From Flavobacteriales bacterium (GTDB lineage: Bacteria > Bacteroidota > Bacteroidia > Flavobacteriales_D > Sanyastnellaceae), in assembly GCA_027488055.1 (NCBI GenBank), contig JAIYCK010000190.1, positions 1 to 20,363 of the forward strand: a DNA stretch of 20,363 nucleotides. Direction: 5' to 3'. Both the position numbers and the translations under genes were made by a program. The first letter of the stretch is position 1. Every line of letters begins with the position of its first letter. This document shows, piece by piece, positions 1 through 7,331 of the stretch. The notes below the pieces were generated by a model. The model ran no database searches and was not told the origin of the DNA. It worked only from the letters and a program-made list of their open reading frames with translations.

Positions 1-809
1 CCATGATCATCTTCACATTGATATTTTTCTTCGTCTACTATTGGTTCCGTGAGCAGGCTTGTTTGGTGGTTTGCCCCTATGGTCGGATGCAAGGCGTTTT
101 GCTCGATAAAAATTCAATCGTTGTTGATTATGACTACAAACGAGGTGAGCCACGCCACAAGGGAAAGACAACGGGATCAGGTGATTGCATAGATTGTGGA
201 GATTGTGTGCGCGTATGTCCAACTGGCATCGATATACGTCACGGAACACAACTAGAATGCATCAACTGCACAGCCTGCATTGATGCATGCGATCACATCA
301 TGCAAGAAATGCATCAACCAAAAGGTCTTATTCGTTACGCAAGTGAGCATACCATTTCGAAAGGCGAGAGATTACGGATTACGCCCCGCATTTTAGCCTA
401 CACCGCTGTGCTCTTCATTTTGATCTCTTTAGAAAGTTTTCTCCTTATCACCCGGAGCGAGTTGGATGTCAATGTGGCTAGAGCCAAAGGCACACTTTTC
501 TATCACCCCACGGATAGCACCATTAGCAATCTTTACAACGTCAAAATTGTAAACAAAACACGCTTTGCTTTGCCCATCACTATGCGAGAGGAAAACATCC
601 CTGGCATCATTCAACATGTGGGCAATGAGCATCTCGTGATCCCAGCAGATACAGTGATCGATGTGCAGTTGTTTGTGATTGCACCAATCCACGCTTTGAA
701 AAGTCAAAAAACCGATTTGGTTCTTTGTTTCGATGTGAATGGACAGTCTATCAGCAAAGAAAAAACAACCTTCTTAGGACCCGCATCTTACAAACCCAAA
801 AAACAATAA
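1..809 (+). CDS. ccoG: CcoG (FixG/RdxA), cbb3 oxidase assembly ferredoxin-like protein, 5'-truncated
   Basis: This is the C-terminal part (about 268 residues) of a membrane iron-sulfur protein needed to assemble cbb3-type cytochrome c oxidase; family members are reported to reduce Cu(II) to Cu(I) for the oxidase copper site. Counting from the ATG at 3, the visible part starts inside a membrane segment, followed by the family motif ACLVVCPYGRMQG (residues 19-31). Two 4Fe-4S motifs follow, Cys62/65/68/72 and Cys86/89/92/96. A further membrane segment lies at about 129-148, then an Ig-like periplasmic C-terminal domain. CcoG is usually about 450-480 residues with several N-terminal membrane helices, so the true start lies upstream of the window and the ATG at 3 is internal. 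The fixH-type gene begins 4 bp after the stop, indicating one operon. Confidence 0.95.
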   Translation, partial: MIIFTLIFFFVYYWFREQACLVVCPYGRMQGVLLDKNSIVVDYDYKRGEPRHKGKTTGSGDCIDCGDCVRVCPTGIDIRHGTQLECINCTACIDACDHIMQEMHQPKGLIRYASEHTISKGERLRITPRILAYTAVLFILISLESFLLITRSELDVNVARAKGTLFYHPTDSTISNLYNVKIVNKTRFALPITMREENIPGIIQHVGNEHLVIPADTVIDVQLFVIAPIHALKSQKTDLVLCFDVNGQSISKEKTTFLGPASYKPKKQ

Positions 810-813
810 AACC

Positions 814-1248
814 ATGAACTGGGGTAAACGAATTCTATTTTTATACCTCGCCTTTGTGGCAGGTATTGTATTGTTGGTGGTCAAATCACATGGCAAAAAT
901 GTCGATTTGGTTCACAAGGACTATTATCAACAAGAACTCATGTATAGTCAGCGCATGGAAGCTTTGAAGAATTATTATGCGCTTTCTGACGGCATTGTGA
1001 TGGTTCAGAAACCCTTGACAATTGATATTGCATTACCGAACAATCATTCGGTAGTTGATTCACGAACAATCTTTTTCTACAAGCCATCTAATCCCAAAGC
1101 AGATAAGATCTTCGATATTCAGCCCGATGAGAAGGGAATATTGCATATCGAAAAAAGGATGCTCGAAATGGGAAAATACGAAATCAAAATCGATTGGGTA
1201 AAAAATCAAAAGGCCTACGCTTTTGAGCAATCCATTATCATTTACTGA
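814..1248 (+). CDS. fixH: FixH/CcoH family protein
   Basis: A 144-residue protein with one N-terminal membrane anchor (about residues 5-25) and a periplasmic domain containing the stretch HKDYYQQELMYSQRM (about residues 34-48). This spacing, with an anchor followed by a D-Y-Y segment, is typical of FixH/CcoH, a small protein that associates with and stabilises cbb3 oxidase during assembly. It starts 4 bp after ccoG stops, and its stop overlaps the next ATG by one base (TGATG), so the three genes are probably co-transcribed and translationally coupled. No other reading frame competes here. The assignment rests on the family pattern and on position next to ccoG. Confidence 0.85.
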   Translation: MNWGKRILFLYLAFVAGIVLLVVKSHGKNVDLVHKDYYQQELMYSQRMEALKNYYALSDGIVMVQKPLTIDIALPNNHSVVDSRTIFFYKPSNPKADKIFDIQPDEKGILHIEKRMLEMGKYEIKIDWVKNQKAYAFEQSIIIY

Positions 1249-1925
1249 TGCACTATACCTGGATCGCTCTAACTATAGGACTTGCCGGCAGTTTGCACTG
1301 TGTTGGCATGTGCGGACCGTTGGTGTCCGCCTTGCACGTGGGCGCTAAAGGATTTCGATCCAAAACCATCTGGTATCATATCGGGCGGGCCTTGGGGTAT
1401 GCGGTCTTAGGAGCAATTATGGGGCTTGTTGGTTATAGTATGCGCTTGGTTGTGACTCAGCAATGGATGGCGATGATCGCTGGCACGACCATGATCGCTT
1501 CAATGGCATGGCCTACCAAATGGCGCATCGTGCCTAGAGCGTTTGCAAGTTGGATGCATCGCATTCGACAGCGATATATGCAATGGTGGCAAAATGGCAA
1601 CTCAAGCATTGCTGTGATCATGGGGATACTCAATGCGTGGCTGCCTTGTGGTTTGGTGTATACTGCCTTGGCTGCCTCTGTAGTCACGGCTTCGCCGATG
1701 CATGGGGCCATTTTCATGGCTCTGTTTGGGTTGGCCAATACGCCTGCTTTGCTCATGTCAACAGGACTCATGCGTTTGATCCAAGAACGGTTTGGTAACA
1801 AAAAAAATGTACAGGTCTTCTTAATGGTCTTCGCATTGCTCATTGCGCTGCGCGGCGCGGGACTAGGTATTCCCTATGTGAGTCCGAACCTCCATCATAC
1901 GTCCAACTCATGCTGTCAACGATGA
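1248..1925 (+). CDS. UreH/TauE-SafE-like membrane protein of the cbb3 assembly cluster
   Basis: A 225-residue polytopic membrane protein with about six hydrophobic segments. Residues 17-24 read HCVGMCGP, the metal-ligand-like motif seen in the first helix of the UreH_2/sulfite exporter TauE-SafE-like family that accompanies cbb3 oxidase genes in many Bacteroidota. A second family motif, NAWLPCGLVY, lies near residues 126-135. The protein ends in a short tail with two His and two adjacent Cys (LHHTSNSCCQR), which could bind a metal. Its ATG overlaps the fixH stop by one base. Context suggests a part in copper handling for oxidase assembly, but the substrate is not known. Databases often label such proteins sulfite exporters, which should not be taken literally. 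Confidence 0.8.
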   Translation: MHYTWIALTIGLAGSLHCVGMCGPLVSALHVGAKGFRSKTIWYHIGRALGYAVLGAIMGLVGYSMRLVVTQQWMAMIAGTTMIASMAWPTKWRIVPRAFASWMHRIRQRYMQWWQNGNSSIAVIMGILNAWLPCGLVYTALAASVVTASPMHGAIFMALFGLANTPALLMSTGLMRLIQERFGNKKNVQVFLMVFALLIALRGAGLGIPYVSPNLHHTSNSCCQR

Positions 1926-1971
1926 TGTGAGTGATCGATTGTTCAAAAAAACAAAACGCTTTCACATGCCT

Positions 1972-2006
1972 TTTGGTCAATTCAAAACTGATTTTTAGTA
2001 TCATTG
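1972..2006 (+). promoter_or_regulatory. Candidate Bacteroidota promoter for the sugar transporter gene
   Basis: TTTG at 1972-1975 and TATCATTG at 1999-2006 are separated by 23 bp. This resembles the Bacteroidota -33 TTTG / -7 TAnnTTTG pattern with one mismatch in the second element. It would put the transcript start about 25 bases before the ATG at 2038. It is a pattern match only, made plausible by position in the 112-bp gap that separates the transporter from the oxidase cluster. Confidence 0.35.
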
Positions 2007-2037
2007 GGGCGGTTCTTTCAAAATAGAACACATCACC

Positions 2038-3447
2038 ATGACCAGACCTAAAACCAATCGCGCTGCCTTTATCACCCTTGTATCCATTTTTTTCTTCTGG
2101 GGATTTGTCGCAGCCAGCAATGACATTTTGATTCCAGTCTTCAAGAAGGCACTCAACTTGAGTCAATCCAAAGTGCAATTGATCTCTGTTGCTTTCTATA
2201 TATCCTATACAGTGGGATCGCTCATTTACTTTGCCTTATCGTATGTGCGCAAACAAGATATACTCAATAGTATTGGATATCGCAACGGTATGGCGCTCGG
2301 CTTGTTGATATCAGCACTCGGCTCCTTGTTGTTCATTCCTGCGGCCAATCAAGAATCTTTTGGCTTGCTCATCAGTGGCTTGTTCATTGTAGGCTTGGGT
2401 TTCTCGATGCAACAAATTGCTGCCAATCCTTTGATTATCCGCCTTGGTGATCCAGCTAGTGGCTCACAGCGTTTGAGTTTGGCGGGTGGTATCAACAATA
2501 TTGGAACTACGATTGGACCTGTCATTGTGGCCTTTGCCATATTCGGCGCACCCAAATCGGACAGCGCTACCATGGATCTCGCCAACGTGCAAATTCCATA
2601 CATTGCCTTGGGAGCTGCCTTCGTCATTGCCGCTGCCTTCATCAAATGGTCTTCGCTACCAGACACCATCAGCGAAGAAAGTGCCGTAGCTTCGGGTACC
2701 ATCGAAAAAGCAAGTGTATTTCAATATCCGCAACTGACCTTGGGTATGGTCGCCATCTTCCTCTATGTCGGCGTTGAAGTTTCAACCGCCAGTAACTTAC
2801 CCGACTTTCTCAAACAGAAATTGAATGTGGGTGAAGAAGGTGTAGCGCCTTACGTATCACTCTTCTGGGCTAGTCTCATGATTGGCCGCTGGTCATCTGC
2901 TGCTGGGGCATTTGGTCTTAGTGCCAGTAAACAACGCATCCTCAATGTCATTCTTCCCTTTATTGCTTTCGGTATTTTCATTGCAGCGAATAAAATCGCA
3001 GAGCATCCTATTGATCAATTTTATAGTTATGCTGGATTGATTCTGGTGCTGATCGGCTTGAATTACCTGAGCAGCGGCAAACCCGCCAAACAACTCTTGT
3101 ACTTTTCGATATGTGCAATCATTTCCCTCATTATTGGCATCTTCGGCAGTGGAATGACAAGCGCGTATGCGTTCATCGCAGTTGGATTGTTTTGCAGCAC
3201 CCTATGGCCTTGCATTTTCACACTTGCCATTACCGATTTAGGTAAGCACACCAACGTTGGTTCTTCGCTGCTCATCATGATGATCATGGGGGGAGGATTG
3301 GTTAGTTTCTTGCAAGGTTATTTGTCAGAAAAGGTCATGGGTATCCAACATTCCTATTGGGTGGGCGTAGTATGCTTTATATACCTTGCCTTTTATGCAT
3401 GGCGCACCAGACACCTTGATGCAGCCCCAGTGAAAGCAAGCCATTGA
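2038..3447 (+). CDS. Sugar MFS transporter, FucP/GluP (FHS) family
   Basis: A 469-residue major facilitator with about 12 membrane segments, predicted to import a monosaccharide together with protons across the inner membrane. The first segment carries FFFWGFVAASNDILIP (about residues 19-34), a hallmark of the fucose:H+ symporter (FHS) family that includes L-fucose and glucose/galactose transporters. A second hallmark is GLGFSMQQIAANP near residues 120-132. As I recall, the E. coli fucose transporter has a functional Glu at the second Q of QQIAANP; a Gln there fits the glucose/galactose-type branch better. The central loop and C-terminal half are of normal length. No sugar-catabolic genes lie nearby, so the substrate cannot be fixed from context. 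It converges on the response regulator gene with only 15 bp between stops. Confidence 0.85.
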   Translation: MTRPKTNRAAFITLVSIFFFWGFVAASNDILIPVFKKALNLSQSKVQLISVAFYISYTVGSLIYFALSYVRKQDILNSIGYRNGMALGLLISALGSLLFIPAANQESFGLLISGLFIVGLGFSMQQIAANPLIIRLGDPASGSQRLSLAGGINNIGTTIGPVIVAFAIFGAPKSDSATMDLANVQIPYIALGAAFVIAAAFIKWSSLPDTISEESAVASGTIEKASVFQYPQLTLGMVAIFLYVGVEVSTASNLPDFLKQKLNVGEEGVAPYVSLFWASLMIGRWSSAAGAFGLSASKQRILNVILPFIAFGIFIAANKIAEHPIDQFYSYAGLILVLIGLNYLSSGKPAKQLLYFSICAIISLIIGIFGSGMTSAYAFIAVGLFCSTLWPCIFTLAITDLGKHTNVGSSLLIMMIMGGGLVSFLQGYLSEKVMGIQHSYWVGVVCFIYLAFYAWRTRHLDAAPVKASH

Positions 3448-3462
3448 GCCGATGTCGTAGGA

Positions 3463-4518
3463 TCAATTACGCATCTGTTCCAGCTTTCTAACGTTGAGAA
3501 TCGTGATATTCGAGGCATTGACTTGAATGAGTCCCTCCTCCTTGAAATCGCTGATGGTGCGGATCAATGATTCGGTGGCGGTACCAACCAATTTGGCTAA
3601 ATCATCACGTGAAATGGACATGCCGAATGGTCGTTCGGTATCTGTGTGATATCTATCCTTTAAAGTCAGCAAAGCCTCAGCTGTGCGTTTGCGCACACTG
3701 CTGTATGCGAGAGCCAATAGACGATCATGTTCTTGCTGCACATTACCCACGAGCAATTTGATAAACTGCTCAGCGATTTGCGGCGACGCTGTGATAAGAT
3801 GCATGAAGTCCTCCACACTGTACATCACCACCTCCGACTCCTCCATGGTCTCAGCGCTTTGATTGTAAGGCGTGTCTTGCAACAAGGAGAGATAACCAAA
3901 AAAATCGCCAGGTTGCAACAAGCGAGTGATTAGATCCTTGCCCAATTCATGACTCTTGTATAGTTTTACTTTACCAGAACGCAAGTAGTACAAGCCTTGC
4001 GGAGTATCTCCTTCTGTAAAGATGATTTCCTTTTTCTTGTAATTCTTGACTTGCGTTCGTTTCGCCAACGTTGCAATATCTTCCATGCCGTGCAATTGGC
4101 CCAACATATGATCTACCGCAACGGTGGTCAAAGGATCATTCATGCGCTGACGAACCTTGTTCAATCTACTTTCTACCGCCTTCAGCAACTCGACATCGTC
4201 ATATGGTTTGGTCAGATAGTCATCTGCGCCCATTTCCATTCCTTTACGAATGTCCGCTCTTTCTGTTTTTGCAGTGAGGAAAATGAAGGGAATGGCTGCT
4301 GTTTCCTCTGACATGCTCAGCACATGAAGGACTCCAAACCCATCCAAAATGGGCATCATAATGTCACAAATGATCAAATCAGGACGTTCCATTTTGACCA
4401 TTTCTACGCCGACCTTGCCATTCTCGGCAGTGCGCACTTCATATCCCGCCATGGTCAAAATTTCCGCTGAGTTCTCTCGCACGTCGGGGTTATCTTCTAT
4501 CAATAGTAGTTTTTTCAT
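3463..4518 (-). CDS. Response regulator with CRP/FNR-like sensor and HTH output
   Basis: A 351-residue transcription factor with three parts. Residues 1-120 are a receiver with acidic pocket Glu8/Asp9, predicted phosphorylation site Asp52 (LIICDIMMP), switch Thr82 and Lys104. Residues about 140-240 are a cyclic-nucleotide-binding-type beta roll. Residues about 270-345 are a CRP-type winged helix, with the recognition motif around 303-325. In the beta roll the phosphate-cassette region (204-222, PGDFFGYLSLLQDTPYNQSA) lacks the Arg-Ser/Thr that CRP uses to hold cAMP. There is no FNR-like N-terminal cysteine cluster. Phosphorylation is therefore the likelier input. The ATG overlaps the kinase stop by four bases (ATGA, 4515-4518), so the two are translationally coupled partners. 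Target genes are unknown; the cbb3 cluster 1.5 kb away is a candidate. Confidence 0.9.
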   Translation of the reverse strand: MKKLLLIEDNPDVRENSAEILTMAGYEVRTAENGKVGVEMVKMERPDLIICDIMMPILDGFGVLHVLSMSEETAAIPFIFLTAKTERADIRKGMEMGADDYLTKPYDDVELLKAVESRLNKVRQRMNDPLTTVAVDHMLGQLHGMEDIATLAKRTQVKNYKKKEIIFTEGDTPQGLYYLRSGKVKLYKSHELGKDLITRLLQPGDFFGYLSLLQDTPYNQSAETMEESEVVMYSVEDFMHLITASPQIAEQFIKLLVGNVQQEHDRLLALAYSSVRKRTAEALLTLKDRYHTDTERPFGMSISRDDLAKLVGTATESLIRTISDFKEEGLIQVNASNITILNVRKLEQMRN

Positions 4519-5738
4519 GTCGCTGTGTGTATTAATGGTAAGGTGATGGTAAAGGTGGTGCCCACGTTGAGCTCGCTTTGTAAGTCTATATCACCTTGTA
4601 ACAATTCCAAATATTTGGTAATGATGTTGAGCCCCAATCCCGTGCCCTGTATGTTCTGTGCATTCTGACCTCGAAAGAATCGCTCGAACATGTGTTTCTT
4701 ATCGTCTTCTGAAATACCAATACCTTGATCTTCAATCACGATTCGCAGTGTTCGATCCACAATGGATGTATTCACTTTAACTACAGAATCTTCGTTGGAA
4801 AACTTAATCGCATTGGATATCAAATTGACCATCATATTCTTGAGCAAAGCCCTATCACTGATCCACATGCTATCTGGTTCATGCACAAATACTATTTTCT
4901 GGCCATCCTTGCAAAGCACTTGCAGTTCATCGATCACTTCCGTGATCAACTGCGTCACATCCACGGATGTCCAATTCACTTGTACTTTTCCCTCTTCTAG
5001 TTTACCAATGGACAAGAAGTCGTTGAGGATTTCTGTCAAGCCGTTGACCGCCGACTTGATCCGTCCCACATGCTTCTCGCGATGATCTTGCTGATGCGCC
5101 TCCATGTATTTAGCAATGAGCGAAGCAGAAGACAAGATGGTGCTCAGCGGAGTACGAAACTCATGCGAAGCCATGGTGATGAACCTCGACTTCATCTCAT
5201 TGAGTTCCTTTTCCTTTTCCAAGGCTTGCTCCAGTTCATCGCGGGATGTTTCAAGCTCGTTCAAAGCCTCCTTCAGCACCAAGGTGCGCTCACTCACTTT
5301 GTTTTCCAAATTTTCGTTGAGCACCTTCAACTCTTGATTGATACGGATGATGTTTTTTTGCTGCACAAAACGCTCAGAGACATCGATGATGAAGCCGATG
5401 ACAAATAGGCCTTCTGCTGTTTCGTAATAGCTCAAACTCACTTCGACAGGAAACTCCTCACCATCCTTTCGCTTGCCGAAAAGGGTCATGCCTTTACCCA
5501 TAGGCCGCCTTACAGGATGTTTCATAAAACTTTCTCTGTGATCGACATGGCGTTCGGCATATTTGGCTGGTATCAAAACCTCTACCAATTGACCATTGAG
5601 TTCATCTGCATCGTATCCAAACAAGGCGTTGCATTTGGGATTGGTCAGAATGATTTTGCCCGTGCTATTGCCAATCAATATACCTTCATTGGCATGATTA
5701 AATACATTTTCGAATCGAGATTCTGTGCGGTCGTACAT
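4515..5738 (-). CDS. PAS-domain soluble sensor histidine kinase
   Basis: With the start at 5738 this is a 407-residue kinase with no signal peptide or membrane segment, so probably cytoplasmic. A PAS domain covers about 6-126 and a predicted coiled coil about 130-185. The HisKA H-box is MASHEFRTPLS with His192. The ATPase domain has N-box Asn309 (NLISNAIKF), the DQGIGIS motif at 337-343 and GTGLGL at 365-370. It should autophosphorylate His192 and pass phosphate to the downstream receiver protein. Start choice: the frame is open to a TTG at 5840 and has an ATG at 5819, but the extra 27 residues from 5819 show no domain. The PAS fold begins directly after the ATG at 5738, so I prefer that one, with moderate certainty. 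No heme or flavin ligand of the PAS can be assigned by eye. Confidence 0.88.
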   Translation of the reverse strand: MYDRTESRFENVFNHANEGILIGNSTGKIILTNPKCNALFGYDADELNGQLVEVLIPAKYAERHVDHRESFMKHPVRRPMGKGMTLFGKRKDGEEFPVEVSLSYYETAEGLFVIGFIIDVSERFVQQKNIIRINQELKVLNENLENKVSERTLVLKEALNELETSRDELEQALEKEKELNEMKSRFITMASHEFRTPLSTILSSASLIAKYMEAHQQDHREKHVGRIKSAVNGLTEILNDFLSIGKLEEGKVQVNWTSVDVTQLITEVIDELQVLCKDGQKIVFVHEPDSMWISDRALLKNMMVNLISNAIKFSNEDSVVKVNTSIVDRTLRIVIEDQGIGISEDDKKHMFERFFRGQNAQNIQGTGLGLNIITKYLELLQGDIDLQSELNVGTTFTITLPLIHTAT

Positions 5739-5878
5739 AAGAAAGCGTTCTGTATTGAATAAGCAGCAATTTGCAGCCGAGTCATAGCTCAAAGGAAAAG
5801 CAAAAACGGGATTGGTCATCTTCAAAGTGAGAAGACTCAATCAAAAAGATGATAAAAATCAGTTTTGGGACGGTCGCA

Positions 5879-6622
5879 CTATACGCCCATTTTGACCCTG
5901 CGCAATTCGAAATTCTGACCGAGATACACTCTGCGCACTTGCTCATCGGCCGCCAATTCTTCTGCCGTACCCGCCTTCAGAATGGTTCCATCGTACAGAA
6001 GATAGGCTCTATCTGTAATGCTAAGGGTTTCTTGCACATTGTGATCCGTAATGAGCACGCCGATATTGCGTGTTTTGAGCTGCCATACGATCTTTTGAAT
6101 ATCCTCTACGGCAATAGGATCCACACCCGCGAAAGGCTCATCCAATAAAATAAATTTGGGATCTGTGGCCAATGCCCGTGCAATTTCGGTGCGGCGGCGC
6201 TCACCTCCACTCAAGTGATTGCCCATGTATTTTCGTTTGTGTGTCAGACCAAATTCTTCAAGGAGCATTTCCAATTTGACCTTCTGATCTGCTTTTGAAA
6301 GTTTGGTCAATTCCAACACGGCCTTGATATTATCCTCAATACTTAGTTTGCGGAAAATACTCGCCTCTTGCGGAAGATAACCCACTCCCAGTTGTGCCCT
6401 GCGATACATTGGCTCATTGGTAATATCCTTGCCATCAAGCAATATGCGCCCTTCATTGGGCTTGACCAAGCCCACAACCATGTAAAAGCTCGTTGTTTTT
6501 CCTGCCCCATTTGGACCAAGAAGCCCAACGATTTCACCCTGGCTCACGTGAAAACTCACCCCTTTGACAACGGTTCGTTGGCCATATTGGCGCACGATAT
6601 GTTCTGCTTGCAATTCCATCAT
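5879..6622 (-). CDS. lptB: LptB, ATPase of the LPS export ABC transporter
   Basis: A 247-residue cytoplasmic ABC ATPase that powers extraction of lipopolysaccharide from the inner membrane with LptF/LptG. Walker A is GPNGAGKTT (36-44), the Q-loop is YLPQEASIF (82-90) and the signature is LSGGERRR (137-144). Walker B with the LptB-type D-loop is ILLDEPFAGVDP (158-169), and the H-loop is ITDHN (191-195). The segments GYLPQEASIFRKL and FAGVDPIAVEDIQ are characteristic of LptB rather than of LivF/LivG or other ABC ATPases, and the length matches. The gene starts with two Met codons in a row, so translation may begin at 6622 or 6619. It stands alone here; lptF/G are not in the window. A probable promoter lies just upstream at 6646-6653. 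Confidence 0.95.
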   Translation of the reverse strand: MMELQAEHIVRQYGQRTVVKGVSFHVSQGEIVGLLGPNGAGKTTSFYMVVGLVKPNEGRILLDGKDITNEPMYRRAQLGVGYLPQEASIFRKLSIEDNIKAVLELTKLSKADQKVKLEMLLEEFGLTHKRKYMGNHLSGGERRRTEIARALATDPKFILLDEPFAGVDPIAVEDIQKIVWQLKTRNIGVLITDHNVQETLSITDRAYLLYDGTILKAGTAEELAADEQVRRVYLGQNFELRRVKMGV

Positions 6623-6645
6623 GATTCGGATCCAATGCTAAAGTG

Positions 6646-6653
6646 CAAAGGAA
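6646..6653 (-). promoter_or_regulatory. Candidate -7 element for lptB
   Basis: On the minus strand this reads TTCCTTTG followed by CA, one base from the Bacteroidota TAnnTTTG consensus, and predicts a leader of about 15-20 bases before the lptB ATG. No clear TTTG -33 box is present at the right distance (only TTTC about 23 bp upstream). The same 125-bp gap holds a small GC-rich palindrome, AGGGCGTGCCCT, at 6704-6715, of unknown role. Confidence 0.3.
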
Positions 6654-6747
6654 AAGGATTTTGTCCGAAGATGGTTGAAAAATATGATGACAACGTGCCA
6701 TCGAGGGCGTGCCCTGTCATTTCAAGTTGACCTGATTGAATCAATTA

Positions 6748-7080
6748 TCAATTGCGCTGCAATTTCAATGTCTTGGTCTTGCCTGACTCACCAGTGATAA
6801 GTACCATATAGATGCCTTTCTTTAGGTTTTCAAGGGGCAGTTCCATATTCGAGTACGCTGCTACATTGCGGTCGCTTCGCAAAACATAGACGGATTTGCC
6901 AGTCAGATCGCGCAGCTCCACCGAGAAAGGCTCCGATACTATTTCGTCAAAGGAGATTTCTGTGCGGCCTTCACTCAGAACAATGGAAGCCGTGCTGATG
7001 GGATGACGCTCCGATTGAGCCTGAACAGTCGCTTGACTAGCCCATAGGGTGATGACACATAAAAGTACAAATCTCTTCAT
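6748..7080 (-). CDS. Mini-protein: signal peptide plus T9SS type A sorting domain
   Basis: A 110-residue secreted protein. Residues 1-22 are a Sec signal peptide (basic start, hydrophobic core, cleavage likely after VQA). From about residue 32 to the end it resembles a type IX secretion C-terminal sorting domain: FSVELRDLTGKSVY in the middle, a KKGIYMVLITG segment near 88-98, and a basic final strand KTLKLQRN. The sorting domain normally directs a long cargo through the outer membrane and is then cleaved; here only about ten residues separate the two signals, so there is almost no cargo. It might be a decoy, a surface-attached peptide carrier, a remnant of a longer gene, or a periplasmic protein using the same fold. 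The gene has its own upstream gap and a candidate promoter. Confidence 0.75.
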   Translation of the reverse strand: MKRFVLLCVITLWASQATVQAQSERHPISTASIVLSEGRTEISFDEIVSEPFSVELRDLTGKSVYVLRSDRNVAAYSNMELPLENLKKGIYMVLITGESGKTKTLKLQRN

Positions 7081-7154
7081 CTTGCTTCGTTTTTGTGATT
7101 CATCGCGTACAACAACAATCTTGCCGTTCGTACACCTGTCAATTTGCCTTGCGT

Positions 7155-7172
7155 TTCCAACCCTTGTTGGAA
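7155..7172. repeat. Short inverted repeat in leader region
   Basis: TTCCAAC / CCTT / GTTGGAA forms a perfect 7-bp stem with a 4-base loop. It lies between the helix-hairpin-helix barrel gene and the mini-protein, inside the predicted 5' leader of the latter. No T-run follows on the minus strand, so it is not a standard terminator. It could be a leader hairpin or chance. Confidence 0.35.
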
Positions 7173-7248
7173 TTCTCTTAGCCTTTCAACACATCAAAAG
7201 ACTATTTTAACTCAACCACATTAGATGGTTTTCAAGTGTTTACACTCT

Positions 7249-7282
7249 CAAATATAATAAAGTTTCAAAATAAACCGACAAA
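7249..7282 (-). promoter_or_regulatory. Candidate Bacteroidota promoter for the sorting-domain mini-protein
   Basis: On the minus strand TTTG (7282-7279) is followed after 22 bp by TATATTTG (7256-7249), an exact match to the -33 TTTG / -7 TAnnTTTG pattern. The predicted transcript start near 7242 would leave a leader of about 160 bases before the ATG at 7080. The surrounding A+T-rich gap fits a promoter. Confidence 0.45.
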
Positions 7283-7331
7283 AATCAGAAAATCGATCAC
7301 TTCAAAGGGCAAGGCCCATGATTAGCGCAGA

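Noticed and set aside
5739..5840. N-terminal 34 residues of the histidine kinase frame (TTG start at 5840, ATG at 5819)
   Set aside because: The residues look non-domain, and the PAS domain begins just after the ATG at 5738; still possible, so recorded as an alternative.
7155..7172. Hairpin as terminator of the HhH barrel gene
   Set aside because: The stem is only 7 bp, there is no T-run on the minus strand, and it lies about 160 bp after the stop, downstream of a better promoter match.
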